From Chryseobacterium jejuense (GTDB lineage: Bacteria > Bacteroidota > Bacteroidia > Flavobacteriales > Weeksellaceae): a stretch of 64,000 nucleotides of DNA. Each line of letters opens with the position of its first letter. Position 1 is the first letter of the stretch. The stretch is from contig NZ_FNEG01000010.1 of NCBI RefSeq assembly GCF_900100075.1, positions 62,001 through 126,000 of the forward strand. The letters run 5' to 3'. Below are positions 39,093 to 47,052 of this stretch, piece by piece. The notes beneath the pieces were generated by a model, which saw nothing but the letters and a program-made list of their open reading frames with translations, searched no databases and was not told the origin of the DNA. Made by a program: the position numbers and the translations under genes.

Positions 39093-40385
39093 ATGAAAAA
39101 GATTTATACACTATCTGCGGTTTTAGCTGCATTTGCACTGCAGGCTCAGTTTACTGTTACAGTTCAAACACCAGCAGATTTTAAAGATCAGGATGCCATT
39201 CTATATACACTAAACGGTTCAAAAGATATTATTGTTACCAAAGAACAAAGTAAGAATAATACTTGGACGTTTAAATATCCAAATAATTATATGGGAATGA
39301 TGAAGATTTACTTCCCTACAACCAATAATACGGTAAGCTTTATTTCTGAAAACAAGAATGTAAATATCAAACTTGATATTCAGAACAATAAAGTGAAGGA
39401 TGTTATTTATTTGGATGAAGCCAATGAGATAATGAGTAAACAACAGGAAGGTTCTCAAAAGAAGGAGCTTATTCTTCCTGCTTTAAGCCAGATTAAAGAA
39501 TATTATAAAGATAACACAGACTTTGGAAAAGCTTTGAAAACAGAGATTGACAGGCTTTCCGGTACATCAACTTCCATTGATGCCGCTAAACACCCGTTTA
39601 TTACTTATTACAACACCAATTACAGTAAGTTCTTGGGAAATTCTACGGATAGTACTAAAAAGCCAGATCAAGATGAAATTATTAACTTCCTGGATAAGTC
39701 CAATGATATGCTTGAAAGCTCATCTTTGCTAAGACCTGTTTTGGTGGCTTATTTGAATTCTGGTGGAAATACTAATGTTGCAGGTTCGGTAGATAAGCTT
39801 TTAGACCGTTTAAAAGTAGAAACTCCAAGAGGACAGACTGTATTATCTGAGCTTATCGACATTTTTGATGTTTATCAGATGGATGATTTTAAAACCAAAT
39901 ACCTTGGTATGGCTAAAAATCTTAAATGTACCATTAATGATAGATTGGCTTCCACATTGAAATCCAACGCAAATATAGAAATGGGAGCAATATTCCCTAA
40001 TAATAAGTTCCAGTCGGCAACGAATACTACTGCGAAATCAATTCATGATGTGAAGGCGGATAAGAAAGTTATTGTATTCTGGTCATCTACTTGTTCGCAT
40101 TGTGAAACTGAACTTCCGAAGCTATTGGAAAAATATAACGACTTAAAAGCAAAAAATATTCAGGTTATTGCTTTGTCTTTAGACGTAGATAAAACTTCTT
40201 ATTCTAAAAAGATTGCTGCATTTCCATGGATCAATGACTCGGAATTGAGAGGCTGGAACAGTAGTTATGTAGATACCTACAATGTTCATGCAACTCCAAC
40301 ATATTTTATTTTAGATGCTAACAATAAGATAATCAACAAACCAGATCATGTTGGTAATGTTTTAGAATATTTTATGCTAAAATAA
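39093..40385 (+). CDS. Periplasmic TlpA/ResA-like thioredoxin-domain protein
   Basis: The 430-aa product is exported (MKKIYTLSAVLAAFALQAQF). The first two thirds is an unassigned helical region (about 20-300). The last 130 residues are a thioredoxin fold with CSHC in VIVFWSSTCSHCETELPKLL (about residue 335) and ATPTYFILDANNKI (cis-Pro loop, about 405). It would catalyse thiol-disulfide exchange in the periplasm, for example in cytochrome or secreted-protein maturation. Its start is 16 bp past the terminator, so expression may come from read-through or a promoter not recognised. Confidence 0.85.
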   Translation: MKKIYTLSAVLAAFALQAQFTVTVQTPADFKDQDAILYTLNGSKDIIVTKEQSKNNTWTFKYPNNYMGMMKIYFPTTNNTVSFISENKNVNIKLDIQNNKVKDVIYLDEANEIMSKQQEGSQKKELILPALSQIKEYYKDNTDFGKALKTEIDRLSGTSTSIDAAKHPFITYYNTNYSKFLGNSTDSTKKPDQDEIINFLDKSNDMLESSSLLRPVLVAYLNSGGNTNVAGSVDKLLDRLKVETPRGQTVLSELIDIFDVYQMDDFKTKYLGMAKNLKCTINDRLASTLKSNANIEMGAIFPNNKFQSATNTTAKSIHDVKADKKVIVFWSSTCSHCETELPKLLEKYNDLKAKNIQVIALSLDVDKTSYSKKIAAFPWINDSELRGWNSSYVDTYNVHATPTYFILDANNKIINKPDHVGNVLEYFMLK

Positions 40386-40386
40386 T

Positions 40387-40417
40387 TTTGGGAGTGTAAA
40401 ATATTTTTCTATATTTG
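40387..40417 (+). promoter_or_regulatory. Promoter of the first tRNA-Met
   Basis: TTTG (40387-40390), 19 bp, TATATTTG (40410-40417): an exact match to the Bacteroidetes consensus. It lies 12 bp ahead of the tRNA. In the second copy the -7 element is kept but the TTTG is not. Confidence 0.7.
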
Positions 40418-40429
40418 CACCACCAAAAC

Positions 40430-40503
40430 GGCGAGGTAGCTCAGTTGGTTAGAGCGCAGGATTCATAACCCTGAGGTCACGGGTTCAATTCCCGTCTTCG
40501 CTA
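40430..40503 (+). tRNA. tRNA-Met (CAT anticodon), copy 1
   Basis: A 74-nt cloverleaf. The acceptor stem GGCGAGG pairs with CTTCGCT (two G-U pairs), the D arm is GCTC/GAGC, the anticodon loop TTCATAA sits on stem CAGGA/CCCTG (last pair A-C), and the T arm is ACGGG/CCCGT around TTCAATT. Discriminator A; no encoded CCA (ACA follows). The anticodon is CAT; I read it as elongator Met, but lysidine-modified Ile cannot be excluded from anticodon alone. Confidence 0.9.
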
Positions 40504-40505
40504 CA

Positions 40506-40539
40506 AAAACCGCAATCATTATTAAATGATTGCGGTTTT
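40506..40539 (+). terminator. Terminator after tRNA copy 1
   Basis: AAAACCGCAATCATT and AATGATTGCGGTTTT form a 15-bp stem, followed by CATTTTTA. Confidence 0.8.
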
Positions 40540-40743
40540 CATTTTTATGCAATAGCTTTTATTTTTCGAAATTACTTTCGCTTATTGTTACCCGTTCCCC
40601 TTAGAAAATGTCATCTGAAGACTTCAGTTTTATTTTAGTTACGCCATCTTCTATACTGTATGTTTCAAGTAAAAGATATTTAAACTTTATTTCCATTATG
40701 GAATATAGGTGAAAATATTTTTCTATATTTGCACCACCAAAAC

Positions 40744-40817
40744 GGCGAGGTAGCTCAGTTGGTTAGAGCGCAGGATTCATAACCCTGAGGTCACGGGTTC
40801 AATTCCCGTCTTCGCTA
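40744..40817 (+). tRNA. tRNA-Met (CAT anticodon), copy 2
   Basis: Identical over all 74 nt to copy 1 at 40430. It keeps the TATATTTG -7 element (40724-40731) but has no TTTG at the expected distance, so it may depend on a weaker promoter or on read-through. Confidence 0.88.
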
Positions 40818-40819
40818 CA

Positions 40820-40853
40820 AAAACCGCAATCATTAATAAATGGTTGCGGTTTT
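40820..40853 (+). terminator. Terminator after tRNA copy 2
   Basis: AAAACCGCAATCATT and AATGGTTGCGGTTTT; one base differs from the copy after tRNA 1 and leaves a G-U pair. Confidence 0.78.
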
Positions 40854-41037
40854 CATTTTTGTATAATAGCTTTCATTTTTCGAAATTACTTTTGCTTATT
40901 ATTACTCGTTCCCCTTAGAAAATGTCATCCGAAAATTTAAGTTACTAGTATATACCGTTTCGTTTTCCTAATATAAATGGTGTTTCAATCTTTATTTCTC
41001 TGAATAGAATGGGAATGGAATATATAGCCATAAAAAA

Positions 41038-41063
41038 GCCGTTTCCTTACATTGAGAAACGGC
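41038..41063 (-). terminator. Terminator of the peptide-export operon
   Basis: GCCGTTTC and GAAACGGC form an 8-bp stem. On the minus strand it is followed by TTTTTTA, as expected for the operon that ends at 41090. Confidence 0.85.
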
Positions 41064-41089
41064 ACATTTTATTTGTTGTAAAGTTTTTA

Positions 41090-42388
41090 CTAAGCCTGGT
41101 AACCTAATAGCTTTCTGATTTGATAGAAGAATCTTTCAATAAGTCTTAGATCCTCAGTTACAATTTCTGCACTTCCTCTAAGTTCTTTATCAAATTTCAG
41201 ATTTTTATTATAGCTTGTTTTTAATCCTTTTGGTAATACTACATCTACATAGTAATTTCCTTTATCATCAGGAATAAGAGATATGTTTTGAACTTTTCCT
41301 TCTACAATTCCATATTCCTGGAAACGGTAGTTGTCTAGTTTGATTAACACTTTTTCCCCAGGAAGAATCTTTCCGGAGTTTGCTGTAGGAACAGACATTC
41401 TGCCTACTAATTTCTCCTTATTCTTAGGAAGGATAGATACCATGGCTTCACCTGCTTTTACGAACTGATTTTCGCCGAAAAACTGCTGAAAGCTGGCAAC
41501 ACCATCCGTAGATGAAATAACAAGGTAATTTTGCTCCCAAAGTTTTAAAGCTTTTCTTAGTTGTTCAAAAAGCTGTAAGGTTTGTGAAGAATAATTGATT
41601 TTGTCTTTTTCTGTATTAATTACTGTTCCGCTTTTGGTTTTGTTAAGGTTGGAAATTCCTTCTTCAGCCTGCGAAATAGAAATATTGATATTTTCAAGAT
41701 TCTGTTGAGCCTGAAGATATTTGATCTTTTCACTTTCAAGTTCCATCGCAGAGATCACTCCCTGATTGAACAGTTCCTGAGATCGTTGAAAGTTCTTTCT
41801 TGTAAGATCATATTTAGCTGATTCCAGACTTTTTTGCTGTTTTAAGGTGGAAATTCTTGCTTTGGACTCAGATAAACTAAGGTTCGTAGCCAGATTTTCA
41901 GGTGCATAAGGCTGTAATCTTGTAAAAAGCTCCTCATCTTGGAAAGCTTTTGCAAAACTGTTGTATTCTCCCTGTAATTCACCCAATTTATACCTTGAAG
42001 TCTGAGCAATCGGAAAAGAACTAAGCTGATTAGGAGATATTGAATCTACCAATTTTTTTAATGCTATAACATCTTTGTAATTGGCAGCAGACAACATCAC
42101 CATCAGTACGTCATTCTTTTTTACTTCCTGATGATCTTTTATGAATATTTTTTCAATCTTGGAATTGATTCTCGCTTCTAATTTTTCCGGTGGATTCTGA
42201 GAGGTTACTATAATAGGAGCCGGGATGAATTCCGGATATTTTATAATGTAACTCATAACAAAAATGAGCAGGATAATTACGAATATAATGGTGTTCCCCC
42301 AGCGGATCATCCAATTGGGAGGCTGCGTAAGGATATCCTGTACACTTTCTGAGCGGAGTTCAATATTGTCTAAAACGTCTTCTTTCAT
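41090..42388 (-). CDS. HlyD-family membrane fusion protein of the peptide exporter
   Basis: Periplasmic adaptor that links the ABC transporter to the outer membrane. About 432 aa from the ATG at 42388; the upstream TTG-starting frame (42451) overlaps the peptide gene and is not favoured. The start MKEDVLDNIELRSESVQDIL is followed by one membrane helix (about residues 34-54), a biotinyl-lipoyl half motif (RINSKIEKIFIKDHQEVKKN), a long coiled coil (about 160-260) and a second half-domain near the C-terminus. It closes the operon of two peptides and the C39 transporter. Confidence 0.92.
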   Translation of the reverse strand: MKEDVLDNIELRSESVQDILTQPPNWMIRWGNTIIFVIILLIFVMSYIIKYPEFIPAPIIVTSQNPPEKLEARINSKIEKIFIKDHQEVKKNDVLMVMLSAANYKDVIALKKLVDSISPNQLSSFPIAQTSRYKLGELQGEYNSFAKAFQDEELFTRLQPYAPENLATNLSLSESKARISTLKQQKSLESAKYDLTRKNFQRSQELFNQGVISAMELESEKIKYLQAQQNLENINISISQAEEGISNLNKTKSGTVINTEKDKINYSSQTLQLFEQLRKALKLWEQNYLVISSTDGVASFQQFFGENQFVKAGEAMVSILPKNKEKLVGRMSVPTANSGKILPGEKVLIKLDNYRFQEYGIVEGKVQNISLIPDDKGNYYVDVVLPKGLKTSYNKNLKFDKELRGSAEIVTEDLRLIERFFYQIRKLLGYQA

Positions 42389-42435
42389 TGTTTTCTGAGG
42401 TAAAATTTCCCCCAATATTTCAGGGGGAATATAAT

Positions 42436-42630
42436 TTAAATACGTGGGCAAGTCCCATCATACCATGATGGTGGTGAAGTATCTGCGTCCGGTGGACATT
42501 CAAAATGATGCATACGACATGGCATCCAGCTACCAAGACACCATGATCCACAACAGTTGTCATCCGGAATTATTACACCTCCGCTGACAAAAACTAAATC
42601 TTTTCTTGAAAGTTTTTTTAGATTTTTCAT
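42436..42630 (-). CDS. Bacteriocin-like Cys-rich double-glycine peptide
   Basis: 64 aa. The leader MKNLKKLSRKDLVFVSGG (18 residues) ends in GG. The core of 46 residues has six Cys, two of them adjacent (DNCCGSW), three Trp, one Met and an acidic DAD. It is likely cut by the C39 transporter encoded next upstream and may be oxidised by the VKOR-type protein at 45235. The motif at 42653 is its promoter region. Class and activity are unknown. Confidence 0.82.
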   Translation of the reverse strand: MKNLKKLSRKDLVFVSGGVIIPDDNCCGSWCLGSWMPCRMHHFECPPDADTSPPSWYDGTCPRI

Positions 42631-42652
42631 AATTAATAGATGTTTTTAATTT

Positions 42653-42680
42653 CCTACTCTATAAGCTTTTCGGATTCCGC
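42653..42680 (-). promoter_or_regulatory. Shared upstream motif
   Basis: On the minus strand the sequence reads GCGGAATCCGAAAAGC followed by TTATAGAGTAGG, 22 bp before the peptide start. It is the clearest copy of the four. Confidence 0.68.
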
Positions 42681-42700
42681 TATATATTGATTCTCTTTGG

Positions 42701-44893
42701 TTAATTTCCTAATTCAAGCTGGTTTCTTACCAATCGGTAATATTCACCGCGAAGGTCTACCAATTCGGCATGGCTGCCTTCTTCTACTACTTTTCCCTTA
42801 TCCAGCACAATAATCTTATCGGCATGTTTTACAGTGGAAAGCCTGTGGGCAATAACTACGGCTGTTTTACCTCTAAAGAATTGTTCAAGGTTTTCCATGA
42901 TAACCTTTTCATTATTGGCATCCAATGCAGAGGTAGCTTCATCAAATAAAATATATTCCGGAGATTTATAAACGGCTCTTGCAATGAAAAGTCTTTGCTT
43001 TTGTCCGCCACTTACTCCAACTCCTTCATTTCCGATTTTTGTGTTATAACTTAGCGGAAGCCCTTCCACAAATTCTTTGATATTGGCTATTTCTACTGCA
43101 CGTCTTAGTTTCTTTTTATCAATATGATCTTCACCAACAGCAATATTATTGGCAATCGTATCATTGAATACATATCCTTCCTGCATTACAACCCCGCAAT
43201 GGTCTCTCCAGAATCGGGGAGAAATGTTCTTTAGTGCGGTATTTCCGATCTTGATATCTCCTTGGTCTGGTTCATAAAACTTCATCAGAAGTTTCAGTAA
43301 GGTTGTTTTTCCACTTCCACTGGCTCCCACAATTGCGGTAGTTTTCTGATACGGAATAGTAAGGCTTAGATTCTCAAAAACCGGAACATCAGATCCGATG
43401 TATCTGAATGACATATCGGTAACCTCAATATCTTTTTGTGGTATTTCCATGGCATATTGTTCGTCCTTACTTTCTTCATCTTCTTTATCATGAATTTCGC
43501 CCAATCTTTCCAGAGAGATTTTGGCATCCTGAGTTTGTTTAATAAAGTCAATAAGCTGAAGAAGCGGGCTATTCAGCTGTCCGATGATATATTGAACAGA
43601 AAGCATCATCCCTAAGGTTAAGTTTCCGCTTAATACCAATTTTGCAGACAGGAAACTTACCAGAATATCTTTCATCTGATTAATGAAGTTTCCTCCTACA
43701 GACTGCCATTGTTCTAAAGACAATGATTTTATTCTGATTTTAAATAATTTTACCTGCAGGAATTCCCAATCCCATCTTTTTTGCTTTTCGGCATTATGCA
43801 TTTTGATTTCCTGCATTCCGTTGATAAGCTCAATTACTTTACTCTGTTCCTGAGAAACCTGGGAAAATCTTTTGTAATCAAGTTCTTTTCTCTTTTTAAG
43901 GAAGAAACTGATCCATCCGATATAGGCTACTGCACCAACAAGATAAACTATGAAAAGTCTGTAATCATAAAATAAAAGGACAATACTGAAGATAATCAGA
44001 TTGACTAATGAAAACAGTGTGTTTAGTGAAGAACTCGTAAGGAGCTGTTCTATTCTGTGGTGGTCATTGATCCTTTGCATAATATCTCCAGTCATTCTGG
44101 TATCAAAGAAGCTGATAGGAAGTTTCATCAGTTTGATAAAGAAATCGGAAATAATTGAAATATTGATTCTGGCAGAAAGATGGAGAAGAATCCAGCTTCG
44201 AATAGTCTCAATACCCATTCTGCCGAAGAATAACATAATTTGTGCAAGCAGGACAAGATAAATAAAGTTAATATCCTGATTCTGTATTCCGACGTCTACA
44301 ATACTCTGGGTAAGAAACGGAAAAACCAAGGATAGTAAACTTCCTGCGAGAAGCCCTACTGCAAGTTGAATAACAAGCGATTTGTATTTAAGAAGATATT
44401 TGGAAAGAAAAGAAAAGCTGGCTTTACTTTCTTCATTATCAAATTCGGTTTGAAAGAATGCAGGTGTTGTTTCCAGTATAAGGGCTATTCCTTCCTCAGT
44501 GTTTTCATTGGCATTTTCCCCGATCCATGCTTTGATAAATTCTTCCTGATTGTAGGTAATCAGTCCGTAGCTGGGATCAGAGATGTAGATCTTGTTATTT
44601 TTATCAACCTTATAAACAACCACAAAGTGATTTTTATTCCAGTGTGCAACACATGGAAGCGGAACTTCTTCTACGAGGGTTTTAAAGTCGACCTGAACTC
44701 CTAATGAACGGAAACCCAAATTCTCTGCAGCATCACTTAAGCCAAGAAGGCTGCTTCCTTCACGGGTAGTTTCAGAAAGGGCCCGGATTTGTTGCAGGGA
44801 TATACTTTTACCGTAATATTTACTTACAATTCTAAGACATGTAGGTCCACAGTCTTTAGTGTCTGGTTGTTTATAAAAAGGAAATTTTCTCAA
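42701..44893 (-). CDS. Peptidase-containing ABC transporter (C39, PCAT type)
   Basis: Cuts double-glycine leaders and exports the peptides across the inner membrane. It is 730 aa. The N-terminal C39 peptidase domain has oxyanion Gln9, catalytic Cys15 (DTKDCGPTC), His89 (NKNHFVVVY) and Asp106 (ISDPSYG), all present. Six membrane helices follow (about 165-440). The ATPase has GASGSGKTT, LSGG-type signature VSGGQKQR, YILFDEATSALD and IAHRLSTV. It is cotranscribed with peptide genes on both sides. The 1-1438 fragment is a close paralogue. Confidence 0.94.
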   Translation of the reverse strand: MRKFPFYKQPDTKDCGPTCLRIVSKYYGKSISLQQIRALSETTREGSSLLGLSDAAENLGFRSLGVQVDFKTLVEEVPLPCVAHWNKNHFVVVYKVDKNNKIYISDPSYGLITYNQEEFIKAWIGENANENTEEGIALILETTPAFFQTEFDNEESKASFSFLSKYLLKYKSLVIQLAVGLLAGSLLSLVFPFLTQSIVDVGIQNQDINFIYLVLLAQIMLFFGRMGIETIRSWILLHLSARINISIISDFFIKLMKLPISFFDTRMTGDIMQRINDHHRIEQLLTSSSLNTLFSLVNLIIFSIVLLFYDYRLFIVYLVGAVAYIGWISFFLKKRKELDYKRFSQVSQEQSKVIELINGMQEIKMHNAEKQKRWDWEFLQVKLFKIRIKSLSLEQWQSVGGNFINQMKDILVSFLSAKLVLSGNLTLGMMLSVQYIIGQLNSPLLQLIDFIKQTQDAKISLERLGEIHDKEDEESKDEQYAMEIPQKDIEVTDMSFRYIGSDVPVFENLSLTIPYQKTTAIVGASGSGKTTLLKLLMKFYEPDQGDIKIGNTALKNISPRFWRDHCGVVMQEGYVFNDTIANNIAVGEDHIDKKKLRRAVEIANIKEFVEGLPLSYNTKIGNEGVGVSGGQKQRLFIARAVYKSPEYILFDEATSALDANNEKVIMENLEQFFRGKTAVVIAHRLSTVKHADKIIVLDKGKVVEEGSHAELVDLRGEYYRLVRNQLELGN

Positions 44894-44909
44894 AACTAAT
44901 AATCATTAT

Positions 44910-44938
44910 AAAATGCCGTCATATTCTGACGACATTTT
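44910..44938 (-). other. Hairpin between peptide gene and transporter
   Basis: AAAATGCCGTCA pairs with TGACGACATTTT with one C-A mismatch. On the minus strand it is followed by A/T-rich sequence. It could attenuate transcription so that the peptide is made in excess of its transporter. Confidence 0.6.
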
Positions 44939-44975
44939 TGCTTTATTCAATATTATAATTCAATGAAATGGCAGG

Positions 44976-45140
44976 CTAGTAGTAGCACCATTTGTTACAT
45001 GCATTTATTGCTCCCTCCTTAGGTGGGTTAATCTTGGATTCGCAATAGCTTGCTTCACTTTGAATTCTTGCACATTCCTGAGTAATGCCGCCTTTCAGTA
45101 TTCTTAGGCCTTCTCTTGAAAGTTTTTTTAGATTTTTCAT
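44976..45140 (-). CDS. Bacteriocin-like double-glycine peptide, previously below ORF-size limits
   Basis: 54 aa, found by translating the minus strand from the ATG at 45140 to the TAG at 44976. The leader MKNLKKLSREGLRILKGG is identical in its first nine residues to those at 42436 and 17412. The 36-residue core has four Cys (two near the C-terminal WCYY end) and no Met. The shared motif is at 45161-45190. The gene precedes the C39 transporter and follows the VKOR gene. Confidence 0.8.
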   Translation of the reverse strand: MKNLKKLSREGLRILKGGITQECARIQSEASYCESKINPPKEGAINACNKWCYY

Positions 45141-45160
45141 AATAAATAGTTTTTGGTTTA

Positions 45161-45190
45161 CCTACTCTTTTATAGCTTTTCGGATACCGC
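45161..45190 (-). promoter_or_regulatory. Shared upstream motif
   Basis: On the minus strand GCGGTATCCGAAAAGC followed by TATAAAAGAGTAGG, 20 bp before the peptide start. Two extra bases separate its parts compared with the copy at 42653. Confidence 0.66.
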
Positions 45191-45234
45191 TTTTATTTTT
45201 CCTAAGATAGTGAATTTTGAATCACTGATTATGA

Positions 45235-46743
45235 TTAAATTTCGTCGTCTTCTATTAATTCATCAACAAAGAATACAATATCTTCCCTGTCATATTTTTC
45301 CGGGAACTGGTAGCCATTAATCACAAGAATAGGAGTGAAGTTAAGTCCTGCATTACTGTTTTCTACAGTCATCTGGTTTAATGAATCCAGGTTTTCTGAT
45401 GTAGGAACTCCTCCGGACAGCATATTAATTTTGCTTTCATCTCTTGTTTCGAACCATTCTTCTACTGCATGCAGGAATTCATTTTCCGGTTTATTGTTGT
45501 AGATATAGGCAAGATCTGAGATTAATGCATCGTATTTTTCATTAGATCTTTCTGAAGTATAATTGAATCTCATTTGTAAGGAAACATCCTCAGGATATTT
45601 CTTTAAAAGACTTTCTGCCAGTTTATGACCATCTTTACAGAAACCACAGTAAGGATTTGAAATAACGGAAATACGAATTCTTGCATCCTTTTTCCCCACT
45701 GAAAATGTATCAGTATCCTGAAATTCTATTTTATCTTTTTCTAATAGCTGACTTTTGAATAGTTCATAGTTTCTTTTGAATCTAAGATTTTTAGCATTGT
45801 TTTTTTGAAGTTCTTCTTTTTGCTCAAGAAGAGTATTGAAATACATTACTGCAGAAAAAATCATTGCCCATAAAATAACTGTAAGTAAAAGGGCACCAAC
45901 TCCAAAAGTAAGATTCTGGAAAAAGAAAGCGCTGATCACTAATTGTCCAACCAGGATAGAGATAATTAACAGACAAACTCTACAAAATGTTTTTTCAACA
46001 AAAGCCTGAACATATAGGGAATAACCAATAGCAAGTATAGAAACAAAAGTAAATCCTTTTACAATATAAGCTGTAGCTGGTAAAAATAATCCTAATATGG
46101 CTAATCCTGTAAAGTAGATGAGCGAAAAGTCTGAAAACTTTAATCCTAAAATACTGGTTTTATCTTGTTTGATAATCCTGTCACATGAATTCGCTGTTTG
46201 GGTTGCAGGAGCAGCTCCACAAATACTTCCAATGACAGCAGATGTATTTCCAAATTTCTGATTGAATAGTTCCAATGAAATATAAACACCAGCTAATGAA
46301 AGAAGATTAAAGATTGCTTCAAGTGGCCCTTGATATATAAATGAATAGATAAGAATCACTGCAAAAACAGCATATAGAATGGGTTTGAAATTGAAAGCTG
46401 TTTTATTTTCAACATTCTCAGCCTTTTCAAACAGGAGTACAAAGTCTGAAGAGTTCTTGTAAAGCTCCTCTTTTCCTAGTGTTTTTGCTTTTTCAGAATA
46501 CACAGAATAGTTGCTTCCTGATTTTTTCACTAATGAGAAAGCGTTGTCAACAATTGCAATAAACTCTTCAGGAAGCTCGTCCCAGTACTCTTTATCAAGC
46601 TGATAGGCATCGTTTTTTACTCCCAAAAAGTTTAAAGTATCACTGAAAGCTAATGCAGACGGATAATTGGGATGAGAATTGAACTGGAAAATAAATTCCT
46701 GTTTATCAAGTTTTAGGTAGTTAATTAGTTTATCAAAAATCAT
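45235..46743 (-). CDS. C39-like/VKOR/thioredoxin fusion
   Basis: 502-aa disulfide-forming membrane protein. Residues 1-105 resemble a C39-peptidase-like domain with no catalytic Cys (HPNYPSALAFSDTLNFLGV). The VKOR domain (about 120-300) has Cys175, Cys187 and the CxxC pair Cys254/Cys257 (FCRVC). The C-terminal DsbA-like thioredoxin (about 345-500) has CGFC at 366-369 and the late FTPILVINGYQF loop. It would oxidise Cys-rich peptides in transit. It directly precedes peptide 44976 on the same strand. Confidence 0.9.
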   Translation of the reverse strand: MIFDKLINYLKLDKQEFIFQFNSHPNYPSALAFSDTLNFLGVKNDAYQLDKEYWDELPEEFIAIVDNAFSLVKKSGSNYSVYSEKAKTLGKEELYKNSSDFVLLFEKAENVENKTAFNFKPILYAVFAVILIYSFIYQGPLEAIFNLLSLAGVYISLELFNQKFGNTSAVIGSICGAAPATQTANSCDRIIKQDKTSILGLKFSDFSLIYFTGLAILGLFLPATAYIVKGFTFVSILAIGYSLYVQAFVEKTFCRVCLLIISILVGQLVISAFFFQNLTFGVGALLLTVILWAMIFSAVMYFNTLLEQKEELQKNNAKNLRFKRNYELFKSQLLEKDKIEFQDTDTFSVGKKDARIRISVISNPYCGFCKDGHKLAESLLKKYPEDVSLQMRFNYTSERSNEKYDALISDLAYIYNNKPENEFLHAVEEWFETRDESKINMLSGGVPTSENLDSLNQMTVENSNAGLNFTPILVINGYQFPEKYDREDIVFFVDELIEDDEI

Positions 46744-47052
46744 ATTAATATTTTCATCTAAAATACACAGATGTTTTAAATTAACAAAAAAATTTTTCTT
46801 TTATCAGTGAGATATAACCTACAGGTGGTAGATATAGTTTGAATTTCAATATTTTATTTTTCAGAATTTGGTCTGAAAAGCATTTTTATCTGCTATAATA
46901 TAAATCTGAAGTAAAAATATCAAATAGAAATTTTCTGATTGGTGGGTATCCCATTTTCCCACAGATGCATATAAAGATTTTCATGGTTAATGTTTACATT
47001 CATAATTAGCGCATCTGTGGGATTTGGAATAACCAACTTGTGTTCTGTCTTT
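46744..47052. repeat. Intergenic region with a MITE-like inverted-repeat element
   Basis: No gene is seen. An inverted repeat spans 46939-47037: the left end (TTGGTGGGTAT...CCCACAGATGC) matches the complement of the right end (GCATCTGTGGGA...AACCAA) over about 27 bp with changes. CACAGAT/ATCTGTGGG-type sequences of this kind are common between genes in Bacteroidetes, as far as I recall. Confidence 0.55.

Larger units (their letters stand above)
40398..40933. repeat. Tandem duplication containing the tRNA-Met
   Basis: Two 222-bp units (40398-40619 and 40712-40933) at a constant offset of 314 bp, without gaps, carry promoter -7 element, tRNA, terminator and about 80 bp of downstream sequence. 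The tRNA parts are identical, while the downstream flanks differ at several positions. The 92 bp between the units are unique. Confidence 0.85.

Noticed and set aside
42389..42451. TTG start of the HlyD-type gene inside the peptide gene
   Set aside because: It would add 21 residues not typical of the family; the ATG at 42388 gives the known start MKEDVLDNIELRSE.
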